A stretch of DNA of 64,000 nucleotides from an uncultured Kiloniellaceae bacterium (lineage in GTDB: Bacteria > Pseudomonadota > Alphaproteobacteria > Kiloniellales > Kiloniellaceae): contig CANMQP010000013.1 of the NCBI GenBank assembly GCA_947500035.1, forward strand, positions 299,642 through 363,641, read 5' to 3'. A model generated the notes under the pieces. The model saw only the letters and a program-made list of their open reading frames with translations. It had not been told where the DNA came from and did no database searches. The position numbers and the translations under genes are program-made. Below are positions 15,777 through 25,082 of this stretch, in pieces; position 1 is the first letter of the stretch, and each line of letters starts with the position of its first letter.

Positions 15777-17156
15777 ATGATTTTGACGATTTCAAAGATT
15801 TTGAATTTCCTCCACGGCCTGTCCTTCGACGACCTGCCTTCTGATGTCAAACATCAGGCCTGGCGTTGCCTTCTCGATCTTTGCGGGGTCGCCGCGGCGG
15901 GCAGCGGCACGGAACTATCCAGGATCATTCGCGATCACGCCGCCAATCACTTTGGAGCGGGCAGTGGACCGGCTGTCCGCATGCTCTTCGACGGCCGACC
16001 TGTCAGCCCGGCAGGCGCGGCCCTCGCGGGAGGCATGACCATAGACAGTGTCGACGCCCATGACGGGTATCCCGCTGCCAAAGGCCATGCGGGCGCGGCG
16101 GTCCTGCCGGCCCTTCTGGCCTTGGCCGAGGACCCCGACGATAGAGCTTGCATGGGCGCGGCCGAATTCATGACGAGTTTAGTGATCGGCTACGAACTGG
16201 CCATTCGCGCGGGCGTGACACTCCATGCAACGGTGCCTGACTATCACACTTCCGGCGCCTGGGTGGCGGTCGCCTGCGCAGGTCTGGGTGCCCGGCGCCT
16301 GAAGCTTGACCATGAGCGGAGCCGCCACGCCTTGGGGATTGCCGAGTATCACGGACCGCGCAGCCAAATGATGCGCTGCATCGATCACCCTACCATGCTG
16401 AAGGATGGAGCAGGCTGGGGTGCCATGGCCGGAATATCCGCTGCCTATCTTGCGGCGGATGGCTTCACCGGAGCGCCGGCAATCACGCTCGAAGCGGAGG
16501 AAGCGGCCGGTCACTGGTTGGATCTTGGAACCCGCTGGCTAATGCTGGATCAGTACTTCAAGCCTTATCCCGTCTGCCGCTGGGCGCAGCCCGCCACCGA
16601 GGCGGCACTTGATCTGCGCAAGGCCCATGACCTCAAGGCATCCGACATCGATCATGTCGAGGTCGTCTCCTTTCATGAGGCGTCCCGGTTGGCGACACGT
16701 GAACCGGCGGATACCGAGGCGGCGCAATACTCTCTGCCCTTTCCCCTGGCCGCGGCATTGGTACATGGCGAACTCGAGCCCGCGCAGATCGATGGCGCGG
16801 CCCTGAAGGATCCGGAAACCCTTCGCCTGAGCAAAGGAATGGTTTTGAGGGAAGACGACGACTACAACGCCCGTTTCCCCGCCGAACGCCTGGCGCATGT
16901 GACACTGCACTTAAAAGACGGCACGGCGCTCACCTCAGCGCCTTCGGCCGGGCGCGGCAATGCGGAGAACCCGCTCGGCGATGACAAGATCCATGCAAAA
17001 TTCGAACGCTATACCGCCTGCTGCCTCTCACCGCCGTCGGCTATCGAGCTGGCAGGGGCGATCAAGGCGACTTCTGAAGGCTTCGGCTCTGCAAGCCGCC
17101 TGCTCAAAGCAATGACGGCATCGCCTTCGACGCAGAACTATACCGCCGCCATATGA
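15777..17156 (+). CDS. MmgE/PrpD-family protein
   Basis: 459 aa, usual length. Recognisable segments: LLDLCGVAAAGSGTEL, DSVDAHDGYPAAKGHAGAAV (the conserved D-DAHDG region), YHTSGAWVAVACAGLGARRL and YFKPYPVCRWAQPATEA. The family includes 2-methylcitrate dehydratase, cis-aconitate decarboxylase and iminodisuccinate epimerase, so function cannot be assigned. Start: the ATG at 15777 lies one base after GGAGG (15771-15775), too close for good initiation; an in-frame TTG at 15783 has ideal 7-base spacing and may be the true start. It follows the mandelate racemase-like gene by 131 bp on the same strand and may act on a related hydroxyacid. Confidence 0.85.
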   Translation: MILTISKILNFLHGLSFDDLPSDVKHQAWRCLLDLCGVAAAGSGTELSRIIRDHAANHFGAGSGPAVRMLFDGRPVSPAGAALAGGMTIDSVDAHDGYPAAKGHAGAAVLPALLALAEDPDDRACMGAAEFMTSLVIGYELAIRAGVTLHATVPDYHTSGAWVAVACAGLGARRLKLDHERSRHALGIAEYHGPRSQMMRCIDHPTMLKDGAGWGAMAGISAAYLAADGFTGAPAITLEAEEAAGHWLDLGTRWLMLDQYFKPYPVCRWAQPATEAALDLRKAHDLKASDIDHVEVVSFHEASRLATREPADTEAAQYSLPFPLAAALVHGELEPAQIDGAALKDPETLRLSKGMVLREDDDYNARFPAERLAHVTLHLKDGTALTSAPSAGRGNAENPLGDDKIHAKFERYTACCLSPPSAIELAGAIKATSEGFGSASRLLKAMTASPSTQNYTAAI

Positions 17157-17159
17157 TCT

Positions 17160-18317
17160 TCAAGAAGCCGAAGCAGAGCGGGACCGGAGGAGACTGAAGA
17201 ATCCAACACCATCCAGCGAGAAAGGCCGCTCGACCAGCAGAAAGAGACCGGCAGAGACGACACAGGACGCCGCGAAGGCCGGCAAAAATAGAACCCAGAA
17301 CCACAGGGAAGCGGCATAGGTCTCCGCAGGCAAAAATATCGCCATGAGCAAGAAAATGAACTTCAGCGTCAGTCCGTGAATCAGATAAAAAGAATAACTG
17401 ATATTGCCGAAGTACCGCAGGTAACGCCCTGAGAGACAGCGCGAAAGCCAACCCTCCTTGCAGAAGGCCGCGATGCAGAGCAGGTAGCAGGCCCCGAACA
17501 GCATGACCTTGCTCAACCTTCCCGCATTGGTGAAGGTCACGAAGTCGAAATAGATAGAGACCTTAAAAGCCAAGACCCCGGTAAAAGCCGCGAGCGCACA
17601 GAGGGTCACATAGGCGGACCCGCGCTTCCGGTCGATCAGTTGCGAGGTCTCGAAAACCAAAATCCCAACAATGAACATAGACGCCCGGAAGTGCCCGGGC
17701 ATGGCGAGATACCCCCCACCCCAAACCAAGCACCAAATCACGATTCGCAGCTTGACCGGAATCTTCCTTAAACCAAAAAGCGAGATGATGAGCGGAATAA
17801 CGAGATAGAAGAACATCTCGTAACTCAACGACCAGGCGACGGTGATCATGGGTTCGATGTCGAGGATGCCCGGCAGCAGCAGATAGTTGGCGATAAGGTA
17901 CCAGAACGCCTCGCCCTCGCCCGTGGGTATCTTACTCTCGCTCGGCACGACGTAGGATAGGGCGGTGTAAATCAGCATGACGGCCAGAAAAACCGGATAG
18001 ATCCGAGAGATCCGCCGCTTTGCGTAAGGCAGAAACGGACGTTCCCGGCGGATTAACATGGCGTAGATCAAAAAACCACTGATCGCAAAGAAGATGTCGA
18101 CACCGACGTTGCCGATGGAAAAGAGGGTCTCGCTGACGTAGTAGGTCGGAGACTTTTCGGGGACCCAGGGCCTGATCAGAGTTGCATAGTGCACCAGGTA
18201 GACCAGAAACGCGGCCAAGCCTCGAAAACCTTCGATCGAGTGAATCCAGCCTCTGTAGCTTCCTTGGAGCTCAAACGCCGAGGTCGCCGCCCGATCCAGT
18301 GATGTAAAGATATTCAT
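17160..18317 (-). CDS. Membrane O-acyltransferase, acyltransferase-3 (OafA/YrhL) family
   Basis: 385 aa multi-pass membrane protein with about ten hydrophobic segments. Family motifs: SIEGFRGLAAFLVYLVHY near residue 27 with the catalytic His, GVDIFFAISGFLIY, and the RRISRIYPVFL arginine motif. Such enzymes move acetyl or other acyl groups from the cytoplasm onto surface polysaccharide or other glycans. The C-terminus is short (ends after VERPFSLDG...), with no SGNH domain fused. It is convergent with the MmgE/PrpD gene (three bases between stops) and has no polysaccharide genes beside it, so the acceptor is unknown. Confidence 0.88.
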   Translation of the reverse strand: MNIFTSLDRAATSAFELQGSYRGWIHSIEGFRGLAAFLVYLVHYATLIRPWVPEKSPTYYVSETLFSIGNVGVDIFFAISGFLIYAMLIRRERPFLPYAKRRISRIYPVFLAVMLIYTALSYVVPSESKIPTGEGEAFWYLIANYLLLPGILDIEPMITVAWSLSYEMFFYLVIPLIISLFGLRKIPVKLRIVIWCLVWGGGYLAMPGHFRASMFIVGILVFETSQLIDRKRGSAYVTLCALAAFTGVLAFKVSIYFDFVTFTNAGRLSKVMLFGACYLLCIAAFCKEGWLSRCLSGRYLRYFGNISYSFYLIHGLTLKFIFLLMAIFLPAETYAASLWFWVLFLPAFAASCVVSAGLFLLVERPFSLDGVGFFSLLRSRSASAS

Positions 18318-18659
18318 TCAGGAAATCCGCACCGACGAGCTCCCACTCGTTCAAATTGGAATCGGCGCCTCAAGCACATCTTTTAATTGCACCAAGGAAG
18401 CCTTAATTTGCATAAGTATGAAACGAACTTAGGGTGAGAAGTGTTAAATTTCGATAGCTGCGATTAAAAAACATACACAATGGCAAAGAGTTAAGAAAAA
18501 ATCTCTCTGAACTCGTCAAGTGCCCGCGTTGGTGAAAATGGCAACCCAGGGTACCTCGGGATCCGTAATCGCCCCATCGAAGCCACCAAGATCAACGCCG
18601 CCGTCAGACAGCAGTAACCGGACTGGACGGCCCCTGTCTTCTCCGGCATTCTCCCGTCC
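18318..18659. other. Intergenic region between acyltransferase gene and polA
   Basis: No gene or RNA is recognised. The left half (about 18380-18510) is AT-rich and likely carries the divergent promoter of the acyltransferase gene; the right half is GC-rich and leads into polA. I see no strong Shine-Dalgarno sequence before the polA ATG. Confidence 0.4.
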
Positions 18660-21467
18660 ATGAGCAACTCAATTCCCTTCAATCACATCTACCTCATTGA
18701 CGGTTCCGGTTACATCTTCCGGGCTTTCTATGGGATCCCGCCCATGACCCGGCCCGACGGTACACCCGTCAACGCGGTTTACGGCTACACCAATATGCTG
18801 ATCAAGCTTTTGGCCGATCACGAGTCCGACGGCTTCGCGGTGATTTTCGATGCCGGACGCGAGTCGTTCCGCAACGAATTCTATCCGCAGTACAAGGCGC
18901 AACGCCCGGACGCTCCGGAAGAGCTCATCCCGCAGTTCGGTCTGATCAGAGAGGCCACCCGGGCTTTCAACCTCCCGTCGATCGAAATGAAGGGCTACGA
19001 AGCCGATGACCTGATCGCGACCTACGCGCGCGAAGCAAAGGAAGCCGGTGTCAAAGTCACCATTGTTTCCTCGGACAAAGACCTGATGCAACTGGTCGAA
19101 CCGGGGGTCGAACTTCTCGACCCCATGAAGAACATCGCAATCGGTGAAGAACAGGTGCTTGAGAAGTTCGGTGTGAAACCTGACCGGGTCGTCGATGTTC
19201 AGGCCTTGGCAGGTGATTCTGTGGACAATGTGCCCGGTGTGCCGGGTATCGGCATCAAGACGGCCGCGCAGCTGATCAATGAATATGGCGATCTGGAGTC
19301 GCTGCTAAACCGGGCGGAAGAAATCAAACAGCCGAAACGCCGGCAAAACCTGATCGAACACGCGGAATTGGCCCGGATCAGCCGGCGCTTGGTCGAACTG
19401 AAACGCGACGTTCAGGTCGACGACGACCTGTCCGGTTTTGACCGCATGGATCCTGACGGCAGCGTCTTACGCGCCTTTTTGGAGGAAAACGGTTTCCGTT
19501 CGATCATCGCCCGGCTGGGGGAAATGCTGGGCGGCGGCAATGAAGCCGGCCAGAGCGCCGAACCGGAAGCGGCACCCGGCGAAGCCGAGTATGAACTGGT
19601 GCAGACAAAAGACGCGCTGGAACGCTGGATTGCCCAAGCGAACAAGGAGGGTATCGTCACGATCGATACCGAAACCACTTCGCTGGATGCCCATAGCGCA
19701 GAGCTGGTGGGAGTCAGCCTCTCCTGCAAAGCAGGAGCGGCCTGCTACATCCCCGTCGGTCACCGCTCCACGGAAGCGGCGGCAGCGGCAGACTCCGACC
19801 AGGGCGGGCTGGATCTGGCCGGCCCCACAGATGGATCGGACGATACGCCGAAGCAAATTCCACGGGACGAAGCAATCGCTTTGCTCAAGCCTCTGCTGGA
19901 AGATGCCGGGGTGCTCAAGGTCGGACAGAATATCAAATATGACATGATCGTCCTGGCGCGTTACGGCATTGAAATGACGCCCATCGACGACACGATGCTG
20001 CTTTCCTATGTCGTAGAAGGCGGCCTGCACGGCCACGGCATGGACGATCTGGCTCAGCTTCACTTTGGCCATAATACAATTAAATTCAAAGATGTCGCGG
20101 GCAGCGGAAAATCCCAGGTGACCTTCGACAAAGTGCCCTTGGACAAAGCCCTCGATTATGCCGCTGAGGACGCCGACATCACCGGGCGGCTGCACCGCCT
20201 GCTGAAGCCCCGCCTGGTCACCGACCGGATGACCACTGTCTATGAAACGATCGAACGCCCCCTGGTGCCGGTTCTGGCCAGAATGGAACGCACGGGGATC
20301 AAGGTCGACCGCGACGTCCTGCGGCGGATGTCCAATGACTTCGCCCAGCGTCTGGCGGAGCTGGAAACCCAGATCCATACATTGGCTGGTCGCAGTTTTA
20401 CCATTGGCTCACCCAAGCAACTTGGAGAGATCCTGTTCGACGAAATGAGCCTGCCGGGTGGGAAAAAGGGCAAAAGCGGCGCCTATGCCACCGGTGCGGA
20501 CATTCTGGAAAGCCTGGCCGCTCAAGGGCACGACCTTCCGGCTCGCGTTCTCGACTGGAGGCAGTTGGCAAAGCTGAAAAGCACCTACACCGACTCGCTG
20601 CAGGAACAGATCAATCCGGAAACGGGCCGGATCCACACCTCCTACGCACAGGCGATCGCGTCGACGGGGCGCCTGTCGTCAAACGATCCCAACCTTCAGA
20701 GTATTCCGATCCGCACGGAGGAAGGCCGCAAGATCCGCGAAGCCTTCGTGGCGGAAGAGGGCTGCAAACTGCTTTCGGTGGATTACAGTCAGATCGAGTT
20801 GCGCCTCGCCGCCGAGATCGCCGACATCGAGTCCCTGCGCCAGGCCTTCCTGGAGGGCCAGGACATCCATGCCATCACCGCCAGCCAGGTCTTCGGTGTG
20901 CCGGTGGAAGGCATGGATCCGATGATCCGGCGCCAGGCCAAAGCCATCAACTTCGGCATTATCTACGGTATCTCGGCTTTTGGACTCGCCAATAACCTGC
21001 GAATCCCGCAAAACGAAGCCCGCAATTACATCGCCGCGTACTTCGAACGCTATCCCGGTATCAAGGCCTATATGGAACGGGCCAAGGCAGATTGTAAAAA
21101 GCATGGTTTTGTGACGACTCTCTTCGGCCGCAAGATCCATATTCCGGCCATCGGCGAGAAGAACCCGGCCCGCAAAAACTTCGGAGAGCGGGCGGCGATC
21201 AATGCGCCGATCCAAGGAACAGCAGCGGACGTGATCAAACGTGCCATGATACGGGTGCCGCGCGCGCTCGCCACCGCGGGCCTGGACGCAAAGATGCTGT
21301 TGCAAGTCCACGATGAGCTTCTGTTCGAGGTACCCGAAGCCCAGATCGAGGAAACCACCGCGGTGGTGCGTGAAGTAATGGAAAAGGCCTGTGATCCGGC
21401 GCTGAAGCTCTCGGTCCCACTGGTCGCCGATGCAGGCGTCGGCGGAAATTGGGCGGAAGCGCATTAG
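18660..21467 (+). CDS. polA: DNA polymerase I
   Basis: 935 aa, full length. Three domains occur in order. The 5'-nuclease domain comes first (YLIDGSGYIFRAFYG, VSSDKDLMQL, GIGIKTAAQLI). The 3'-5' exonuclease follows with all three motifs intact (TIDTETTSLD, NIKYDMIVL, YAAEDADITGRL), so proofreading should be active. The polymerase domain has motif A DYSQIELRLAA, motif B RRQAKAINFGIIYGIS and motif C LLQVHDELLFE. It fills gaps after excision repair and replaces RNA primers. An acidic, proline-poor linker of about 40 residues between exonuclease motifs I and II (AAAAADSDQGGL...) is longer than in E. coli. It is a single gene followed by a strong hairpin. Confidence 0.97.
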   Translation: MSNSIPFNHIYLIDGSGYIFRAFYGIPPMTRPDGTPVNAVYGYTNMLIKLLADHESDGFAVIFDAGRESFRNEFYPQYKAQRPDAPEELIPQFGLIREATRAFNLPSIEMKGYEADDLIATYAREAKEAGVKVTIVSSDKDLMQLVEPGVELLDPMKNIAIGEEQVLEKFGVKPDRVVDVQALAGDSVDNVPGVPGIGIKTAAQLINEYGDLESLLNRAEEIKQPKRRQNLIEHAELARISRRLVELKRDVQVDDDLSGFDRMDPDGSVLRAFLEENGFRSIIARLGEMLGGGNEAGQSAEPEAAPGEAEYELVQTKDALERWIAQANKEGIVTIDTETTSLDAHSAELVGVSLSCKAGAACYIPVGHRSTEAAAAADSDQGGLDLAGPTDGSDDTPKQIPRDEAIALLKPLLEDAGVLKVGQNIKYDMIVLARYGIEMTPIDDTMLLSYVVEGGLHGHGMDDLAQLHFGHNTIKFKDVAGSGKSQVTFDKVPLDKALDYAAEDADITGRLHRLLKPRLVTDRMTTVYETIERPLVPVLARMERTGIKVDRDVLRRMSNDFAQRLAELETQIHTLAGRSFTIGSPKQLGEILFDEMSLPGGKKGKSGAYATGADILESLAAQGHDLPARVLDWRQLAKLKSTYTDSLQEQINPETGRIHTSYAQAIASTGRLSSNDPNLQSIPIRTEEGRKIREAFVAEEGCKLLSVDYSQIELRLAAEIADIESLRQAFLEGQDIHAITASQVFGVPVEGMDPMIRRQAKAINFGIIYGISAFGLANNLRIPQNEARNYIAAYFERYPGIKAYMERAKADCKKHGFVTTLFGRKIHIPAIGEKNPARKNFGERAAINAPIQGTAADVIKRAMIRVPRALATAGLDAKMLLQVHDELLFEVPEAQIEETTAVVREVMEKACDPALKLSVPLVADAGVGGNWAEAH

Positions 21468-21502
21468 TTCGAGATAGAATCGTCTTTCGATCTGCCTAAA
21501 AA

Positions 21503-21542
21503 GCTTAATCCCGGAGCCGGGTAAGAAGCTCTGGGATTAAGC
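21503..21542 (+). terminator. Strong hairpin downstream of polA
   Basis: A 15-bp stem (21503-21517 with 21528-21542, one G-U pair) and a 10-base loop begin 36 bp after the polA stop. No T-run follows, so it may be a processing or Rho-linked 3' structure rather than an intrinsic terminator. Confidence 0.5.
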
Positions 21543-21678
21543 CATTCGGCTGTGCTGGCGGAGGTAATCTCAAAAATCTATTTGGGAGCCGGTCGGCGTG
21601 GTATCCGTCGTCAACCGATTCCAAAATGAATTCAATATCCCGCCCAACGCGGGCGGCCAACGGCCGTCACGATGAGAC

Positions 21679-21909
21679 TTAGTGGGTCGTGGTGCTGCTG
21701 AAGGTCGGGTTATCGGCGTAATAGGCTTCGTCCAAAGGCGCGTAGGTCATTCCCTTGCCGGTCGCAAGGAAGGCGCGATCCTGTTCCTGGACATGGATGG
21801 CGTGAAGCTCTTCACGCAGGCCTTCGATCAGTCGGTCGGTTCCCTCGATCAAACGGCCGGTCCAAGCAAAGAAGGAAGTGGATGAAGTTTTAGTGGCTGA
21901 AAGCTGCAT
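21679..21909 (-). CDS. Small protein of unknown function, possible CtrA target
   Basis: 76 aa, no recognised family, no signal peptide or membrane segment. The N-terminus (MQLSATKTSSTSFFAWTGRL) is followed by a charged amphipathic helix (RLIEGTDRLIEGLREELHAI) and then a Tyr-rich stretch (YAPLDEAYYADN). Support for coding: a GAGGAA ribosome site upstream of the ATG at 21909, AT-rich promoter sequence, and a perfect CtrA-type box 65 bp before the start. CtrA in alphaproteobacteria controls cell-cycle, motility and surface genes. It could be a chance reading frame; codon use looks ordinary. Confidence 0.5.
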   Translation of the reverse strand: MQLSATKTSSTSFFAWTGRLIEGTDRLIEGLREELHAIHVQEQDRAFLATGKGMTYAPLDEAYYADNPTFSSTTTH

Positions 21910-21974
21910 TCTCGGGTGTTCCTCGGTACGGGTTAAATGTCGCTGCCGACACCCACCAATTAACGCCTCAGAAA

Positions 21975-21989
21975 TTAATGCGAGCTTAA
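21975..21989. promoter_or_regulatory. CtrA-type binding box TTAA-N7-TTAA
   Basis: TTAA at 21975-21978 and TTAA at 21986-21989 are separated by exactly seven bases (TGCGAGC), and the second is followed by C, matching the alphaproteobacterial CtrA consensus. A third TTAA half-site begins near 21959. The box sits 65 bp upstream of the small minus-strand gene at 21679-21909. The surrounding 21910-22180 has no other gene. Confidence 0.55.
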
Positions 21990-22181
21990 CAAACCGGCCC
22001 GAAACGTACAGGAGCTCTGCATATCACAACGATGTCACGGATAGACCACAATACCTCTAAAATTTCATGCAAATTAGGTATTTACACGACCCCGGGTCAT
22101 CGCAGAACCGTCGTGAGTTCATGTCTTGTTCGTTAGCCCTTGCTTTCTCGCAAGAATTGCACGACGGCGAACATTTAAGAC

Positions 22182-22211
22182 AAAAAACGGCCCCCGCGAA
22201 GCGGAGGCCGT
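22182..22211 (-). terminator. Intrinsic terminator of pckA
   Basis: On the minus strand, ACGGCCtCCGC and GCGGgGGCCGT form an 11-bp stem with a TTC loop, followed by TTTTTT. It starts about 50 bp after the pckA stop. Confidence 0.85.
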
Positions 22212-22263
22212 TTGAACAACTCTTTTCACCGAAGGTTGTTTCGGTGAGAACCGATGCGGAAAA

Positions 22264-23871
22264 CTACGCAGCCTCGTGAATTCCCGCCGCTTTTATCCTC
22301 TCATCGACATAGGGTTCGAACTGCTTGAAGTTCGTCGCAAAGCGCTTGGTCAAATCCCGTGCGGTCTGATCATAGGAGGATTTGTCGGCCCAGGTCAGCC
22401 GCGGGTCGAGAACATCCGAGGGCACCTCGGGGCAGTTTTGCGGGATCAGGAGGCCAAAGTCGGGATGGCGGACCGTAGTCACACCTGCCAGCTTCCCATC
22501 CAGGGCTGCCCGCACCATGGCGCGGGTATGCGCGATACTCATCCGCTGTCCCGTTCCGTAGGCACCACCCGTCCAGCCGGTATTGACCAGCCAGCACTTG
22601 GCGCCGCTCTTCTTGATCTTGTCTCCGAGCATACCCGCGTAGACCGAGGGGTGTCTGGGCATGAAAGGAGCACCAAAGCATGTGGAGAAGGTCGCTTTGG
22701 GCTCGGTGACCCCCTTCTCGGTGCCGGCGACGCGCGCTGTGTAGCCTGAAAGGAAGTGGTACATGGCCTGCTCAGCGGAAAGCTCGCTGATCGGCGGCAA
22801 AACGCCAAAAGCGTCAGCCGTCAGCATCACGATGTTCTTGGGCTGACCGCCCCGGCCGTTCTCGGCAACGTTGGGAATGAAGTCGATTGGATAGCTGGCG
22901 CGCGTATTTTCAGTCAGGCTGCCGTCGTTGAAATCCAGCTGGCGGCTGAGCGGGTCCATCACCACGTTCTCCAGCACAGTGCCAAAACGATGTGTCGTGG
23001 CGTAGATTTCAGGCTCTGCCTCCGCCGAGAGATTGATCACCTTGGCATAACACCCGCCTTCAAAGTTGAAGACGCCGCCATCGGACCAGCCGTGCTCGTC
23101 ATCGCCGATCAAAGTGCGGTTGCCGTCGGCGGAAATGGTTGTCTTGCCAGTTCCCGACAGCCCGAAGAAAATTGCCGCGTCACCGTCGGCACCGATGTTG
23201 GCCGAACAGTGCATGGGCAGAACGTCGCGTTCCGGCAGCAGGTAGTTCAGTATGGAGAAGATCGATTTCTTGATCTCACCGGCATAGATCGTGCCGCCGA
23301 TGATAACAACACGCTCGGCGAAATTGACCACCACGAAGCATTCTGAATTGGTTCCGTCGGTCGCCGGGTCGGCGTGCAGATAGGGCGCATGCAGGACCGT
23401 AAAGTCAGGTACAAAATCCGCAAGCTCCGCCAACGGCGGCTGAATGAACATGTTGCGGGCGAAAAGACTGTGCCAGGGACTCTCGCTCACCACGCGGGCG
23501 CGCAGCCGGTACTCGGGATCGGCCCCCGCATAGACATCCTGAACAAAGAGATCCCGACGCTGAAAATGGGCCTGAACCTTGCTGTAGAGGCGCGCATAGT
23601 TCTCAGCCGTCATGGCCACATTGACGTCGCCCCACGCGATACTTCCGCTCGTCGAGGGCTCATCTACGATAAACTTGTCCTTTGGAGAACGGCCTGTGTG
23701 CTGGCCGGTCTGGACAACCAACGCCCCACCCGGCGCAATCACCCCGTCACCGCGCCGAACTGACATTTCGTAAAGTGCCGGCGCATCAAGGTTCCAATAA
23801 GCGGTGTCGAAATTCCGGACAGCATGCCTGTCCAAGCCGTAGGTGCTGACGGCTGGGCCTGTGTTGGTCAC
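22264..23871 (-). CDS. pckA: Phosphoenolpyruvate carboxykinase (ATP)
   Basis: 535 aa, usual length for the ATP-dependent enzyme, which converts oxaloacetate to PEP at the entry of gluconeogenesis. Signature motifs: FGLSGTGKTTISADGNR (kinase-1a P-loop), IGDDEHGWSDGGVFNFEGG (metal and substrate site), the NSECFVVVNF region, and KSIFSILNYLLP. The start is a GTG at 23871 with AGGGAGA seven bases upstream. It is followed by an intrinsic terminator. In many rhizobia-type genomes pckA is next to chvI and is under ChvG/ChvI control. Here two redox genes lie between, but the linkage to the ChvIG-PTS block on the other side remains. Confidence 0.96.
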   Translation of the reverse strand: MTNTGPAVSTYGLDRHAVRNFDTAYWNLDAPALYEMSVRRGDGVIAPGGALVVQTGQHTGRSPKDKFIVDEPSTSGSIAWGDVNVAMTAENYARLYSKVQAHFQRRDLFVQDVYAGADPEYRLRARVVSESPWHSLFARNMFIQPPLAELADFVPDFTVLHAPYLHADPATDGTNSECFVVVNFAERVVIIGGTIYAGEIKKSIFSILNYLLPERDVLPMHCSANIGADGDAAIFFGLSGTGKTTISADGNRTLIGDDEHGWSDGGVFNFEGGCYAKVINLSAEAEPEIYATTHRFGTVLENVVMDPLSRQLDFNDGSLTENTRASYPIDFIPNVAENGRGGQPKNIVMLTADAFGVLPPISELSAEQAMYHFLSGYTARVAGTEKGVTEPKATFSTCFGAPFMPRHPSVYAGMLGDKIKKSGAKCWLVNTGWTGGAYGTGQRMSIAHTRAMVRAALDGKLAGVTTVRHPDFGLLIPQNCPEVPSDVLDPRLTWADKSSYDQTARDLTKRFATNFKQFEPYVDERIKAAGIHEAA

Positions 23872-24279
23872 GTAGTGTCTCCCTTTGCGCGGCCAAGTTA
23901 TGGGCGCCCTTCATTTTCATAGACTTGCTTCGACCTTGAGCCTGAAAACCGGACGCCTTGATTTCGCACTTAGAGGGGTAGCGCAGAATGAAAATAGATG
24001 CGAGTCCGGATCTTAGTTAACGAGGCAGTTTTTTCTGAATTCGATCGAACGAAAACTGTCACCCACTTTATCACCGGAAATAAGTAATATTTTTTAGCGT
24101 AAAATAATGAGTAATGGTGGCGCCACAGCGAGAAGAGATCTCGATTTTTCAGCGAAAACCCGTATAGACCTGAGAGCTATACTTATAACAAATCCAAAAT
24201 TGGCGACAGGCAGAGTCTGACCCCGCTCGAAGTCGGAATGGAGACAACCATATCAGAATCCGCGGACAACCAACGCAGA
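23872..24279. promoter_or_regulatory. pckA upstream region
   Basis: 408 bp without a gene, AT-rich in the centre (about 24060-24110), consistent with a pckA promoter on the minus strand. GTGGC-GCCAC, a perfect 10-bp palindrome at 24117-24126 extended to GCCACA, resembles the CGCCACA-G-TGTGGCG palindrome upstream of chvI. CGAGA/TCTCG near 24130 can form a small hairpin. A shared regulator is conjecture. Confidence 0.35.
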
Positions 24280-25032
24280 TTATGAGCCAGTGTCCATCTG
24301 CCGTGCACGTTTGGTCAAGCGGACCAGTTCGACTCTGGCCCTCTCGGCATCAAAAGCCGTCTTATCGAAGCTTGCCCGTGCGAGAACGCTGCCACGGCGC
24401 AGATCGCAACCCTCCGGATCGACCCCGGTCAGACTCCAGGGGGCCTCCTCGCTGCCCTCCGGCTGCCCCAGAATCCGCGTGGCAATCAGGGCGACCGCAT
24501 CCGCGTGATCCTCGTTCATATGCGTGACGATATCCTCCTCGGCCTCGGCAAGCGCGACGGCAGGCGTGGCATCGATCAGGACATCCGCAGCTTCCACCCA
24601 ATGAATCTGACCGAAACCCGCCACCAGATGGGCCGTCTCGACTTCGAGACGGTAGAGGTTGAAGTCCTTGAAGCCGGCGTAGAGTTCCGCGCCGGGATGG
24701 CGGCGGATAAAGCGCGCAAGAAGCCGTTGGTCGTCAACAACCTCCACCGTTCCCAGGACGGAAGCCCGCGGCCCCGCCAGCGGATCGCGATAGCCCGACG
24801 TTCCGTCAAACAGCAAGGCGAGATGCGGTTTAGCCTTGAGGTTAGCAGTGTGGTCGGCGAGATCGGAAAGCAGCAGCAGTGGGCTTGCATCGTGGTCCAG
24901 TGCGACCAGCGCCAGAGAGACATAGGGCCGCCCGGTGCCGTCTCGTGCCAGAGCCGTCGAGAGGCTGACCTGAGAAGCCGAGCGCATAAGGCCGCGAATG
25001 ACGGCGCCGGGTGAGGTTTCCTGATCGGTCAT
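24280..25032 (-). CDS. HugZ-family heme-utilisation / pyridoxamine-phosphate-oxidase-like protein
   Basis: 250 aa. The N-terminal half (residues 1-150) is an FMN-binding split-barrel of the pyridoxamine phosphate oxidase superfamily (ALARDGTGRPYVSLALVALD, LLLLSDLADHTANLKA, RASVLGTVEVV). The C-terminal half is a DUF2470-like domain (EEDIVTHMNEDHADAVALIA, GVDPEGCDLRRG). HugZ proteins bind or degrade heme with a split barrel. Many relatives have no proven heme activity, so function is tentative. It is co-directional with the reductase gene at 25083-26102 (51-bp gap), which could supply electrons. Confidence 0.85.
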   Translation of the reverse strand: MTDQETSPGAVIRGLMRSASQVSLSTALARDGTGRPYVSLALVALDHDASPLLLLSDLADHTANLKAKPHLALLFDGTSGYRDPLAGPRASVLGTVEVVDDQRLLARFIRRHPGAELYAGFKDFNLYRLEVETAHLVAGFGQIHWVEAADVLIDATPAVALAEAEEDIVTHMNEDHADAVALIATRILGQPEGSEEAPWSLTGVDPEGCDLRRGSVLARASFDKTAFDAERARVELVRLTKRARQMDTGS

Positions 25033-25082
25033 ATCTCGTTCGCTTCTGCCCAGATCTGTTTCGAATTGATACGCAACGGATC

